From NCBI GenBank assembly GCA_001939145.1, contig LSRX01000430.1, positions 490,219-554,218 on the forward strand: a stretch of 64,000 bases of DNA. The letters run 5' to 3'. Below, piece after piece: positions 46,462-56,900 of the stretch. The number at the start of each line of letters is the position of its first letter. Within the stretch, counting starts at the first letter, position 1. The DNA is from Symbiodinium microadriaticum. Taxonomy: Eukaryota > Sar > Dinophyceae > Suessiales > Symbiodiniaceae. The translations under genes were made by a program, and so were the position numbers. The notes beneath the pieces are model-generated. The model worked only from the letters and a program-made list of their open reading frames with translations, made no database searches and was not told the DNA's origin.

Positions 46462-47222
46462 CAGTCATGAGCGAGCGCCACCAAACGCGATGGTCGCTTT
46501 GGGTTCAGAAAGCCTGGACATGTTACGAACTCGGGACGTCCTACAATGTCTCGGGCAGGATCCAGCACCTGATGGTCTTTGCATCCGAAGCCACACCGGA
46601 GCGTCGAGCAGCCATGTGTTCGACAGGGTGGAACAGATTCAAGGCTGCAGGCTGCGGTAAGTGCGCCAAAACCCCTAAACTCGAGCCAAAGGGCACGGCG
46701 GATCAGACCCAAGAACAACAGGCCCTTGAAGTCATTGGCTGAAGCCGACCACTCAGCCGACCGATTACAGCTGAGCATCTCGAGCTCTTTGGACGCGTCC
46801 TTCTTCGACATAAAATACTTCTTGTGCTGGGCATGCACCCAGGCATAGCCAATCGACGGTTGCGTTGGGAGTAGTAATGGGCCTGTGCGAGGAAAGGGCA
46901 GGCAGGCACTCAGCGTCATCATCGCGTGAAGCATCACCAGGCCTGCCAATCTTTCGTCTCCGTTCAGGCCAGAAGCCGTAAGTTCTCTCCAAGTTGCCGA
47001 GCAAGCATCACCCGCCTCGGCCCACTCCCCACAACCCTTTCCTGTCGCGCTGCCATGTTTGTTTGTCACCGCAACTCGTCCCAGCCCTTGTTCAGGTAGC
47101 AATACGTGGTTAGCATGCGACGGCTGCATCCCGGCCTTCAAGGATTTGAAATGCTTGGTGCAACGCTTGGCCACGGCGGGGCCCAAAAGCAGTCCGACCA
47201 GAAAGCTCGATGTCTGCCACAT
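46446..47222 (-). CDS. Unrecognised ORF with signal-peptide-like start
   Basis: An open frame of 258 codons from a true ATG at 47222. The first 20 residues (MWQTSSFLVGLLLGPAVAKR) look like a signal peptide or membrane anchor: short, hydrophobic, ending Ala-x-Ala-like. Middle parts (GDERLAGLVMLHAMMTLSA, then GYAWVHAQHKKYFMSKKDAS) are protein-like, but the linking segments are Ser/Gly/Thr-rich and may be introns read through. The 3' limit is uncertain; it overlaps the next exon group near 46450. No family recognised. Confidence 0.42.
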   Translation of the reverse strand: MWQTSSFLVGLLLGPAVAKRCTKHFKSLKAGMQPSHANHVLLPEQGLGRVAVTNKHGSATGKGCGEWAEAGDACSATWRELTASGLNGDERLAGLVMLHAMMTLSACLPFPRTGPLLLPTQPSIGYAWVHAQHKKYFMSKKDASKELEMLSCNRSAEWSASANDFKGLLFLGLIRRALWLEFRGFGALTAACSLESVPPCRTHGCSTLRCGFGCKDHQVLDPARDIVGRPEFVTCPGFLNPKRPSRLVALAHDCCCSQ

Positions 47223-47459
47223 TGCAGTTGAAACAGTAATACTAGTGGATCATCCTGTACTCCTAAAAACATGGGGGATGTTCGATGCTTTGGATGTTGC
47301 GCACATGCTCCGTCGTTTTTGCAATGATACAAGACGCACTGACTGCCCAGATGCCGTTACCAGGTTTTTGGAAATATGTTTGCTACAGTCTTCTTCCGCT
47401 GCTCTCGGCCCTGAGCCCTGTTGAAATTCACAGTCGGCAGTCAGCAAGACACTGAAAAA

Positions 47460-49892
47460 GGGACGGGCAAGAGCAGAGAGATCGGGCAGACGGTTTCCGC
47501 CGAATCTTCGGCGCCGCCTTGGGCGAAGCCTTCGGCTGAGCAGCAGCGGCCTTGGCTTGAAACCGGGCTTATCGAGTCGTCTGTCCTTCAGTTGAGTCAG
47601 GGAGGACTCTTCGGATTTTTGCCAGATGGTGTGCTGGTAGATCACTGAACCGGATAAAGTGCATCGGGAGCATCCGCTGCTCGTTCGGGTAGGCCTCGTT
47701 GGTGTTCCTTGTCCAAGGCCATACGGGTCGGCCCCTCGCAAGCCTGAAAAATTCAGGCGGCTGCTGCTGCTGTTGCTGCCCCGGCTCGTCGGCAAAAGCC
47801 ATAGCTGTACTGCTGCAACCTCTTGTCAGAGCCTTTGGACTCAAGAGCATTCGAGTCGCTGGAGCTCTTGAAGAAGCCCGGGGCGGCATTCAAGAAGGAA
47901 TGCCTGCGGCTAGCCACGATGCGGGACAGGTCCTTGTAGGACATGGTGCTCGCCTGCTGCCGCAGGGAAGTGAGATCTCCCTGTGCTTGCAGCAAGTAGA
48001 CCTCCCAGAAGCCTGACGAGCCCTGCCGAGTCCAGCGGTGAGCCCAGACCTGGTTCGTATAAAGGGTCTCGTCGCGCACGTACTGTTCGCACAACTAAGC
48101 AGATGCGTCGCTGCCGTCCAGCAGCACCGCTTCCAAGTCCCAACTACAGCCCTCACGGAACATAGCACAACTTCGCATGTATCGGTTGTTGATGTTGGAC
48201 AGGGCGAACCTCGGGTTGTCTTTCAATGGACAACTGGCCTTGCCAGCTTTGAGAAGGAGCGGCACGCCATCCGGGTCACGCAGTGTCACGAGGTAAGTGA
48301 AACCCACCTTCTCCGTATCGTTGCACGCCTTGCGTAAAACCCGTGCCACGATCTCGTACGTCAAAGCCCCCACAATTTCCCTTCTTTACACGAACCACGG
48401 AGGGGACATGCTGCCGAGGGGGTTTCGGGGAAACGACCTGACCAGTGCCGGCACGCCCGTCAAGCCTTCCAAGCAGGACTCTGCAGCAGAGATAGGTCAT
48501 CTTCATCAGTCTCATCAGTGATGAGCTGCCGAAGGTTGTGTTCACCGAGGCAGGCTTGGAACTGCTGCCGCACAAACTGTGGTGCGTGGTAAGTCGTAGG
48601 GCTCTGCTGGCCCTGTGTCTCCAACATGTCGTCTCGCCCATAAAGCAGGCGGAAGGGTCTTTCAGTCCATGCCGGCTTGCAATTGCCGAGGCTTTCTTGC
48701 TTCATTTCTCACCCTTCGCCGGGTGCGGGTCTATGAAGATTCAAGGCCTGCTTCAATGACCCACAGTTTTAGCTTCCACTGCGTGGAAATGACGACTGGC
48801 CGGCGACTCTTTTTTTCGCTCTATTGCCATCGGCTTACATTGAGCAATGCGCAATGTTTCCATCATGGCTTGCAACAGCCATTGTGCTCCGGCTCTGAGT
48901 TGGAGGCTTCGGACTGAACTCATACATGAATGCCTTCTCACGAGACGTGCGATGCTCCCAGCTTTCATTTTCGCTAGATATTAGTCACTGTGTCTCTGAC
49001 ACCGCCGCCATACATTGTTTCTCCCTCACTTCCGCTTCTACATTGTCTTCGTCCTGGCCAACCTGATGGAGAACGTGCACCCAGAAAAAAACCAGCTCGA
49101 AGTGCATTATCATTCTTCACGCTTCCGCCGCTCTGCGACTTGTCGAAGACTTCCATGATCTTCCGTGCAGATCTCCAGGTCTTCGTGCTTCACCTGCAGT
49201 GGCTGAGGGCCTTGTGCAGCAGCCACAGCACGCTGCTGCCGGCTCTCCTGCATTAGCAGCTGCCTGCTCCTTGTTGGCCGCTGCCTGCTCCTTGTTGGCA
49301 GCCTCCTGCTCTGACTGCATGAGCTCGAACATCCTCTTGTTCTGCGCTGCCTGCTCTCTGTTTTGAGCCGCCTGCTCCCTGTTGGCAGCCGCCTGCTCCT
49401 TCTGGGCCGCCACCTGTTTCAGTAACTCCGGCTGTTGGCTCAGCATGACCTGCTGCTGCTGGAGCATGCTCTGCAGGAACATGCGCGGCTTCTGCTGGAG
49501 TCCCAGCTCTAGCTTCACCCAAGACTTGGAGCATCCTCCATTGGGCCTGGCACAGGCTCTGCCAGCTCTGGAGCAGCGAGTGTCTTCTGCGAGGCTTCGT
49601 CTTTTGACAAGAGCGGAGTCTGGGCCTCGACCTGCCCGTCGACCTCCTGTGAGGTCAGGTGGTCTTCCACGGCTTGCGTGGTGAGGACGTGTCTCTGGTC
49701 GCCTTCCAGGCTGTCTGGCAGGGCACTCCGGGGCCTGCGGCTCTATGAGTCGCTGACCCCCCTTGACAGCGGCTGCGGTCGGAGTCCCATCTCATGCAAC
49801 CGTCATCGCTTGGCTTCCTGTGTGGCTTCGCCAGCCTCGCGAAGCATCGGGGTAGCCAGCCCGGCAGCTGCATTTCGCAGTTCCCCATCCAT
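47460..49892 (-). CDS. Heptad-repeat gene with possible GIY-YIG-like region and in-frame TAG
   Basis: Likely start ATG at 49892 (MDGELRNAAAGLATPMLREA). A short acidic exon follows near 49640-49540. Exon 49518 to about 49190 has six heptads of the form E-Q-A-A-x-N-K/R, a probable coiled coil, after a Gln-rich helix. 48705-48460 ends in an acidic DETDEDD stretch. 48373-48095 and 48094 to about 47850 are one frame interrupted by a single TAG (48093-48096 area). Together they read YLVTLRD...LLLKAGKA...NRYMRS...LEAVLLDG, then CEQYVRD, reminiscent of GIY-YIG/T5orf172 nucleases; I hold this loosely. About 47805-47569 continues (PPEFFRLARGRPVWPW) in another frame, then an Ala/Lys/Pro tail near 47560-47460. 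It is either a pseudogene, a sequencing error, or has an unrecognised intron. Confidence 0.5.
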
Positions 49893-50044
49893 GGACGCAG
49901 AAGGCTTCTAACGTGCCTCATGCACCGGAGAAAGCTAGCCATGCTGAGGAACAAGAACATGTACAACGAACGAGATGCTGCTCACGAGGATGTGCAAAAC
50001 GACCTGGGCAGCAACTCCATGTTCATTTCAAGTCGATCCGCTGC

Positions 50045-53000
50045 GAAGCTACTAGCCATCCCATCGGCGTCTTCCGCGCATGTCGCAGTTTTGTGCGTGC
50101 ATCTTGCGCTTCCGTGTCCGACAACACCTTTTTTCGTCTGTCCTTGGCACAGGTGACCCACTACCACTCATCGCCGGACTCCTGAACGGTGTAATCTTGA
50201 TGTGGCACTGTGGCAGACAAGCCTGGCAAGTGTGGCCTGTGCACGAACAGTTCCACATCTTCTAGCTGCACATCCAGTGCCATGACCAGGTGTGGTATGA
50301 TGCGTCCTCGGTATATTTGCCCGGGCTGCTTGGACTTGTCGGACTGGTTGGAGCCAGATTCCTGCAAAGGAGGACCAGTGACTTTTTGTCAGATAAACGG
50401 CTGAAAATAACCGAATGGCGAGTGGCTATATGCGACTTGCAAGAAGAGGCTCTCGCATGAAGTGAATTTGTCGGAATGCCTCCCTAAGCAGGATGTAATG
50501 ACTAAGGTGCAGGCAATACGTGGTGGGAGCTTCCCGCTTGCCTCGTTTCAGGATCTGTCTCTTCCTGTCTGCATTCGACGGCTTCCTCCCGATTGTTGAA
50601 TTGAAACCACGAGGCGGAACTTGCCATGCTTTCGCAACGTGTGGGGTCCTCTTCCTTCTCCTGGCGCGGCATCCGCGGCCTGAGCAGCTGCCGTCGTTGG
50701 TCATAAGCTATGTATATGTCTCACCAAGCCCATGCAGAAGGCCAGACACTGAGGCAAAGTACTGCGACTGCCCAGCAGCAGTAGTCTCGACCTTCGTCGT
50801 GCCCATTACTCCTACGGTCCAAGGATATCCCAGGCCTTGCATGACATTTGTCCCAATGATTTGTGTCATTGATCTGCTTTTCAACGACAGACTCAAAGAT
50901 AATCAGAACGAGAGCTTCAGCCTCGTCTTGCTGCGTCAGGAGCTTCAGGACGTCTTCCTGTCAACGCATGGACTGCTCACGCTTTCAAAGGTTGGCAAAC
51001 AGCTCGCGTTTGCTATTTCAACCCAGGAACGCAACGAGCAAGATCGGCTGCTCGGCGGCCAGCCGCGTCAGGCAGCTCCTGGATCTCATGTGCTTTGAGC
51101 ACTGAAGAGATCGGCAAGCTCTTTTGGGGTGAAGTTTCAGCCGCGGCCGTCAATGATTCCTAGCCGGATCCTAGCCCCTGTTTGAAGGCCAGAACCCTGG
51201 CATTGCATGCGATGCAGGTCTGCGCATGATCTGCCACCAAGTCGCAGCATCTGCACTGACCTGGCGCGCATGAACAGTACAATGGTGCGGCAGGCAGGTT
51301 CACCCCAGCGCCGATAGAAACACGATTGATAGCGTCAGATCTGAGGGTTCGCATGATGGCACTCTTCAGCTCCAAGCCACAGCTGAATATCGACAAGGAC
51401 AGACATGAAGCCCTGTACTGTTCCAACACATTTGTCCAGAGCGAAGGCTCAAGAATGCTTCCTTCCAGCCTCGTGCATAAATCTCTTGAAGCAGGCCCAA
51501 ATCACTAGGAGTAGAATGCGTTTCCGCCCTTGGTGCCCCCACTGGCAATGGAAGCACTCAAGGCTGGGAATCTCTTCCCTACTCTTTGGGCTACGACTAT
51601 GGGTTGTCATGTATGGCCATTGCCTCCAGCAGCAGCAGCAGCAGCAGCGCAACACCGACGAACCAAACGTCAACACAGGTTATTTTCTATGGCAGTGGCA
51701 CAAGCCGTAAAACCTGATGCCATGTTAACAGGCCTGCAGCAGTAGCTGCACAGCATCTGCATGGCCCTTTGAGGCTGCGGAGTGTAGCGCTGTCCAGCCA
51801 TTCTCGTCCGAATCCTTACTTGCTCTGACACTGACATTGTCATCGTGTCTAGAGCGAAACGGCGCAAAGGAATAGTTCGCAATTCGTAAGGCCTGAAGAT
51901 TAGTCGAGCTGCTCTGAGAACAGCTCCTCCTTTCACCAAGACGCGCATCGGTATGAAGCACCCGTCACGGAAATACTGAAAGAAACAGTCAAAGCTGCGA
52001 GAGCTCTCGTCCACTACAAAGCGCACGCGTGCCTGTTGCTCGAAGCAGCAACATCATGACCTCGCCTTAAGTTGTTGTACAGCGCAAGTCATGGCAGGAA
52101 AACTTGAGGCCATCTGGTGCTCCCTGGCTACTCACCGACAGGGCTACACAATTTGCAGCCACAGCTACCCACCGAGAGGTTAAAAAGGTTGCACGGGACT
52201 AAAACCTTGCCGTGAAAGCCTGCGTGAGAACATGTTGATACTTTCGTGCTTTGGCTAGTCTTTAGTCGACATCGAGATCAATATCAGTGGACATCTACCA
52301 GAAATTCGAGGACACTAGACATGAATCAGCGCTGCCAAAATTTGCTCGAAGTGGAACCATGCGGCAATTTCCACGAGTGGCGCAGGCCAGGAAGGGTGTG
52401 CAGCCGTGGCCGTCCTGCGCACACCAATGCAAAGCTAAACCGATGAACATCAACTTGGCATGCATGGCATCCCACATAATCCTCCATGTCCTGCTGGGTA
52501 CACCGCACAAGCCCAGTCCTCAAAGGATGGGTTCGCCTGGAGTTCCAGCAACGCCGCCACGCTTTGGGTAGAAGTCACTGCCGACTGGCAGTGGCAAAGC
52601 AGTGCGGACCGCTGCTCGCAGTCACGCGCATTGACGAAGGACAGATGCCTCAACTGATACGGACCCAAAGGGTAGCGGGAAGGGGTGAACAAACATAAAA
52701 ACTCTGTGGCAACCTGTAACGAATCGTGCCCGGCGTCTCGTGTCGAAGCAGTTCGCGTTGAAGATCGTGCCTGAGATCTTACCCAAGCTGAGGAAGGACG
52801 GTGAACAGGCCCGTGCCGTGTCTTTAGCACAACCAACTCAACCGCATCAGACTCCGGGGCGTGGCAGGCTTCCGATGGTTCCACTACATTCGCAAGATGG
52901 GCATAAGTGCATAAGGAAGCAATTTCGACTGTTGGTGCCTCGCTCTGGATAGCATGCTAGGATAAACTCTGCTCGAACAGATAGAAGCGGAGGAAAGGTC

Positions 53001-53510
53001 GGGCACACGGCAGCATTGCGGAAAGGGTCCTAAGGCCAGTCGCCGGATATGCCGAAGGCAGGAAAGTCAGGCTCCTAAGAGACATGTTTGATTAGGTTTT
53101 CAGACGGCACGCAACCGCGCCTAAGCTCTTCTGGGCAGCGACACATTGAATAAACCAGCCGCCCCCGATTCCCTAGAAAAGTCTATCGTCTATCAGTCAG
53201 GCATACACTGCCGCGGAGCTCGTATTGTCGCGGCACACCGGCGGAACGAAGTGCGCCCAGTGCAGTGAGTAGCGATCCGCCAGCCGCAGCCGCATGCAAG
53301 AGCGTGGAGCCATCTGGCACTTTGCGGAGCAAATAAGCTGCGGCAGCTAGCCAACCAAGGCCTTTCCCTGGCCTTCGCTTCGAAGTTGAGTGATCTCCGG
53401 CGGAGGGCGGCCGCCAAGCGCCAACGCCAGTGCCGCGTCGCCCTGCGCTGCGGCCTGCTTTCTGTGCAAAGCTGCTTGGCTGTCAACTTCTCAACCTCTT
53501 CCGCGCGCAA
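50045..53510 (-). CDS. Ankyrin-repeat protein, multi-exon
   Basis: Ankyrin signatures fall in separate exons. 53346-53207 contains DGSTLLHAAAAGG and ends at a GTATGC donor. 52653-52504 contains VAALLELQANPSFEDW (50 codons, phase 0, GTGTAC donor). 52414 to about 52358 contains DGHGCTPFLACATRGN. 51814-51734 contains DENGWTALHSAASKGHADAV and on through QLLLQ (27 codons, phase 0, GC donor CAG|GCCTGT). An upstream piece near 53500-53385 may precede them. Further protein-like exons follow: about 51530-51420 (LLQEIYARGWKEAFLSLRSG), about 51400-51180 (Cys-rich CSCAPGQCRCC), 50957 to about 50890 (EDVLKLLTQQDEAEALVLI), about 50680-50430, and about 50367-50161. Ankyrin repeats bind proteins; partner and location are unknown. 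Some repeats are half-length, so introns probably split them. Confidence 0.75.
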
Positions 53511-53540
53511 CATTAGAAACAGGATCTCGTTGTGATGCGT

Positions 53541-53909
53541 TTACTGCGATGGAACAAGCGCGCGCCTGCGCGGCACGTGTTCCACGTTGCTCGACAAGTT
53601 GGCAAAGCTAGTGACATTTGAGTAAACTGTGCTTGGACCGCTACACAGTGTCAGCATCTCGCTGACCTTGCAGCATGTCGTTTGAAGAATGATCTCTTGC
53701 AGATATTTCATAAGCACACTCCATGAAGGCAATGACCTCGAATATCTTGCAACGTTCAGCAGCAGAGACTGCCCGCGCAGCAGCCGATTGAGGTGGACCT
53801 GACAGCACTTCAAGCAGCATTTTCCTGTAACACACCCGACATATCTCACTTCAAGACTGCAAACAACCTTGCATGCTGCCTGCAGGTGGCTCCAACAGGG
53901 TTTAAGCAA
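53541..53909 (-). CDS. Possible exon between the coiled-coil and ankyrin genes
   Basis: Two frames read protein-like: LLEVLSGPPQSAAARAVSAA in one, and VHLNRLLRGQSLLLN (between an AG|G acceptor and a GTTGCA donor) in the other. It could be a last exon of the coiled-coil gene or a first exon of the ankyrin gene, or the two could be one gene. Unresolved. Confidence 0.3.
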   Translation of the reverse strand: MLKPCWSHLQAACKVVCSLEVRYVGCVTGKCCLKCCQVHLNRLLRGQSLLLNVARYSRSLPSWSVLMKYLQEIILQTTCCKVSEMLTLCSGPSTVYSNVTSFANLSSNVEHVPRRRALVPSQ

Positions 53910-53929
53910 CCAAACTAGACATGGATTCT

Positions 53930-56900
53930 AATCCGTTTCCCGCCTCCTGCAACAGTTTGCAGGACTTCGTGTGCTTGCCTGACTTTGTCCTGCAATTCAC
54001 AGGTTCGACTGGACAACCACCTGCATGACAATTTGGAGAAGGAGCACCTGCTCTGCAGCCACTTCTGCCCTCAGCACTTGGCAAGCTGCAGCCTGCAGCC
54101 ATTGGGACTGCCGCGCTCGCAACGCTAGTGAGGCTCCATTTGCGTGATGCCAACCTCGGCCTGTGCCAATTCCTCGTTATTCGAGGCGGCATCGTGATGA
54201 GCTAGAGCGCTCACCTCAGCACCTCTGCAACCGCACATTTGCGTCAAGTTTCTGTGCTATGCCAGACTTACATGTCGAGGTGTTTGCTGTCTCGCGACGA
54301 GCGGAGTCAACAACCGCACTTCCAACACCGGGTTGAAACAAACAATTGGTGGAAATCCTGCATGCATCACTAGCCGGTGCTATGCAAATGACTTCTGAAA
54401 CGGATCTTATCCAACGACTGCCATGGCAAGTGCCACAGCGCCGCAAAAGAAGTTTAGCTTCTCGCGCGGGATAAGAAACAACTTGACTTCTCAGAACAAA
54501 AGGTCGGACCTGCCACACAACAATAACAAAGCTGTTTCTTGATAGCGCTCTACAAGCATTAAGTCCCGGCCAGCCCTCTGGCAAGTCTTCCTTAGCTCTC
54601 GTCAAGTGAGCGAGCTCGTGGCACGCATAGCTGTAGTTTTCTGTTTGCAACTTGCGTAGATCCGGGCGCTGAGCTGGAAGAAAACATGCGAACTGAAACC
54701 TTGACTGCTCTCCGCTTCACCTTTGCTGAGGCATGCTTAGCCACACGGGGTCAAACGGGTGAACCTGGATCTTGTCAAGTGATGTCTTTAGAGCATGTAG
54801 GCTCTGCGATGCGGACGCCGAGCCGCTTGACGCTGGCAATGAGTATGTGGGTCCCATGCGACTTGAAAGGCCATGCAATCAGAAAGCCATGCATCATGGC
54901 GCATGGCACCGCACGAGCAGCCGTGTCTACGAGGGAACGGATCCATGGAGAATGTCGACGGCTACAGCATGCTACAGATGGGCAGTGCGGACTGCAGCAG
55001 GCTCTTGCGAGTGATCACAAGCCGCTCCGCCAAGATTCACGTCTTCGACGGACGTTGACTGCGTCTAATTCGTTCCGCAGAAGTTCAGCCACTGAGCTGA
55101 GGATGCATGAAAACCCCCCCCCCCCACCCATCCACCCACCCATTTGCTTGACCCTTAACATGGTTGTCGTGTTATTTTACTCTTATCGCTTTACAGAACT
55201 TTGGGACTGTATGATCTGAGCCAATGTTCCGAACATTCGCTTATCGTTCGTTTTTACTCTTATCGTGTTGCAAGGAATTCGATTGCTCTCAAAGTATGGA
55301 CGCGTCTACTTAAAAAAATGTTCTCGGGGGTTTTATCATCCCTCAGCGGGATTCCAGCTTCGGCGAGGCCGAAGCAAATTATTTCCGCCATGCGAGCTTT
55401 GCAGACCTAGGACTGAGCACGTCCCAGACATTCGGACCCACTGAGCCAGGCACGAAGACTTTGAATCTCCAGATCCTTTGCTTGCACCTTTCGAGCTTGA
55501 TCATGGGCTTCGCAGTTTGACACCAAGAAAGGGTGCTGGTACAAAGTATCCCTGTAGCTGATTTACCAATGGCGCCTCGCCTCGAGATGTATCTGAGATG
55601 ACGTCTGGTTCTTCCGCTCTTCGTCCTGCATCCCGACACGCCACGCGACCATGCACGACCTAGCTGTGCGAGACGGAGTGAGGTGGACTGGGCACTCTCA
55701 GATACTGCTTCAACTTCTGATCTCTCCTCCAGCTGCAACTGCAACGACGATGCCAGTTGGCGTTGCATGGACAATTCTTGCATCTGGTGGCTGCAGCTCT
55801 TCTGCAGTTCTTCCGCTTTCAACTCCGACAAGTGGAGCTGCGCCTCGATGTGGTATGGAACGAACGCTTAAGGTGGGACCTTATTCCTAGCACTTCCGCC
55901 TCGTAATCCAGAGCCAAGGCCCCGCGTTGCCCGCAGAGTTGCTTTGCCTGGCAGGCTCTTTGGAAAACTGCCCCCAGACGCATTTCAACTGACCCTGTAG
56001 ACATGCTGCATGCCCGAATCCTGCTACTTAGCAGACTTAGCGGGTTGGTGCAAAGCATCAGCTGCAGCAAGTTCGACCTGGGCTCAAATGCCTGGACTGC
56101 ATCGCCATGCTAACTATTTGCTCACCTTTAATTGAGCAATCTCCCGGTTGCAGCCATGGCATGTGCGAGTGCGAATGTTGGCCTGAACTGTTTTATTGAC
56201 TGTCCATTCCAGCGGGCATACTCGTGATGTGCTGCCTGATTCAACATGATGGAAATATGTCTGACCTGGCCGCTCTGACTGTGTGTGCGCGCACCATGCA
56301 GCAATGATTTACTCACTGTGCGATGCTGGTCGAATGATGTTGGGATATCACAGATTGAACACGTTGGCAGGCACCCGACACTGTATACTCAGCAAGTTGT
56401 GCACAGCACTGTAACTGTACGTCCATCTTCGTTCGTCCGTGTGTGTGTGGACCTGCTGCAATGGCCGCCCAAATTGTACCCTCAAAGCTGTTGTTTTGCA
56501 GTGGCCTTCAGAAGTGACCACCCTAAAGTGCATACCTGCATGGTTGCTGCAGTCTGTTTTCGCATCAAGTAATCAAGGTTGCCAAGCCTGAATGAATGAA
56601 TGTGTGTCTGTGTGTGTGTGTGTGTGGGTGTGTGTGGGTGTGTGTGGGTGTGGGTGTGGGTGTGGGTGTGGGTGTGGGTGTGGGTGTGGGTGTGGGTGTG
56701 GGTGTGGGTGTGGGTGTGGGTGTGGGTGTGGGTGTGGGTGTGGGTGTGGGTGTGGGTGTGGGTGTGGGTGTGGGTGTGGGTGTGGGTGTGGGTGTGGGTG
56801 TGGGTGTGGGTGTGGGTGTGGGTGTGGGTGTGGGTGTGGGTGTGGGTGTGGGTGTGGGTGTGGGTGTGGGTGTGGGTGTGGGTGTGGGTGTGGGTGTGGG

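Noticed and set aside
50520-51098. 192-codon plus-strand ORF
   Set aside because: It covers several minus-strand exon candidates with acceptor and donor signals (50957 leftward, 50680-50430). Its long Phe/Leu/Cys-rich parts are typical of antisense frames.
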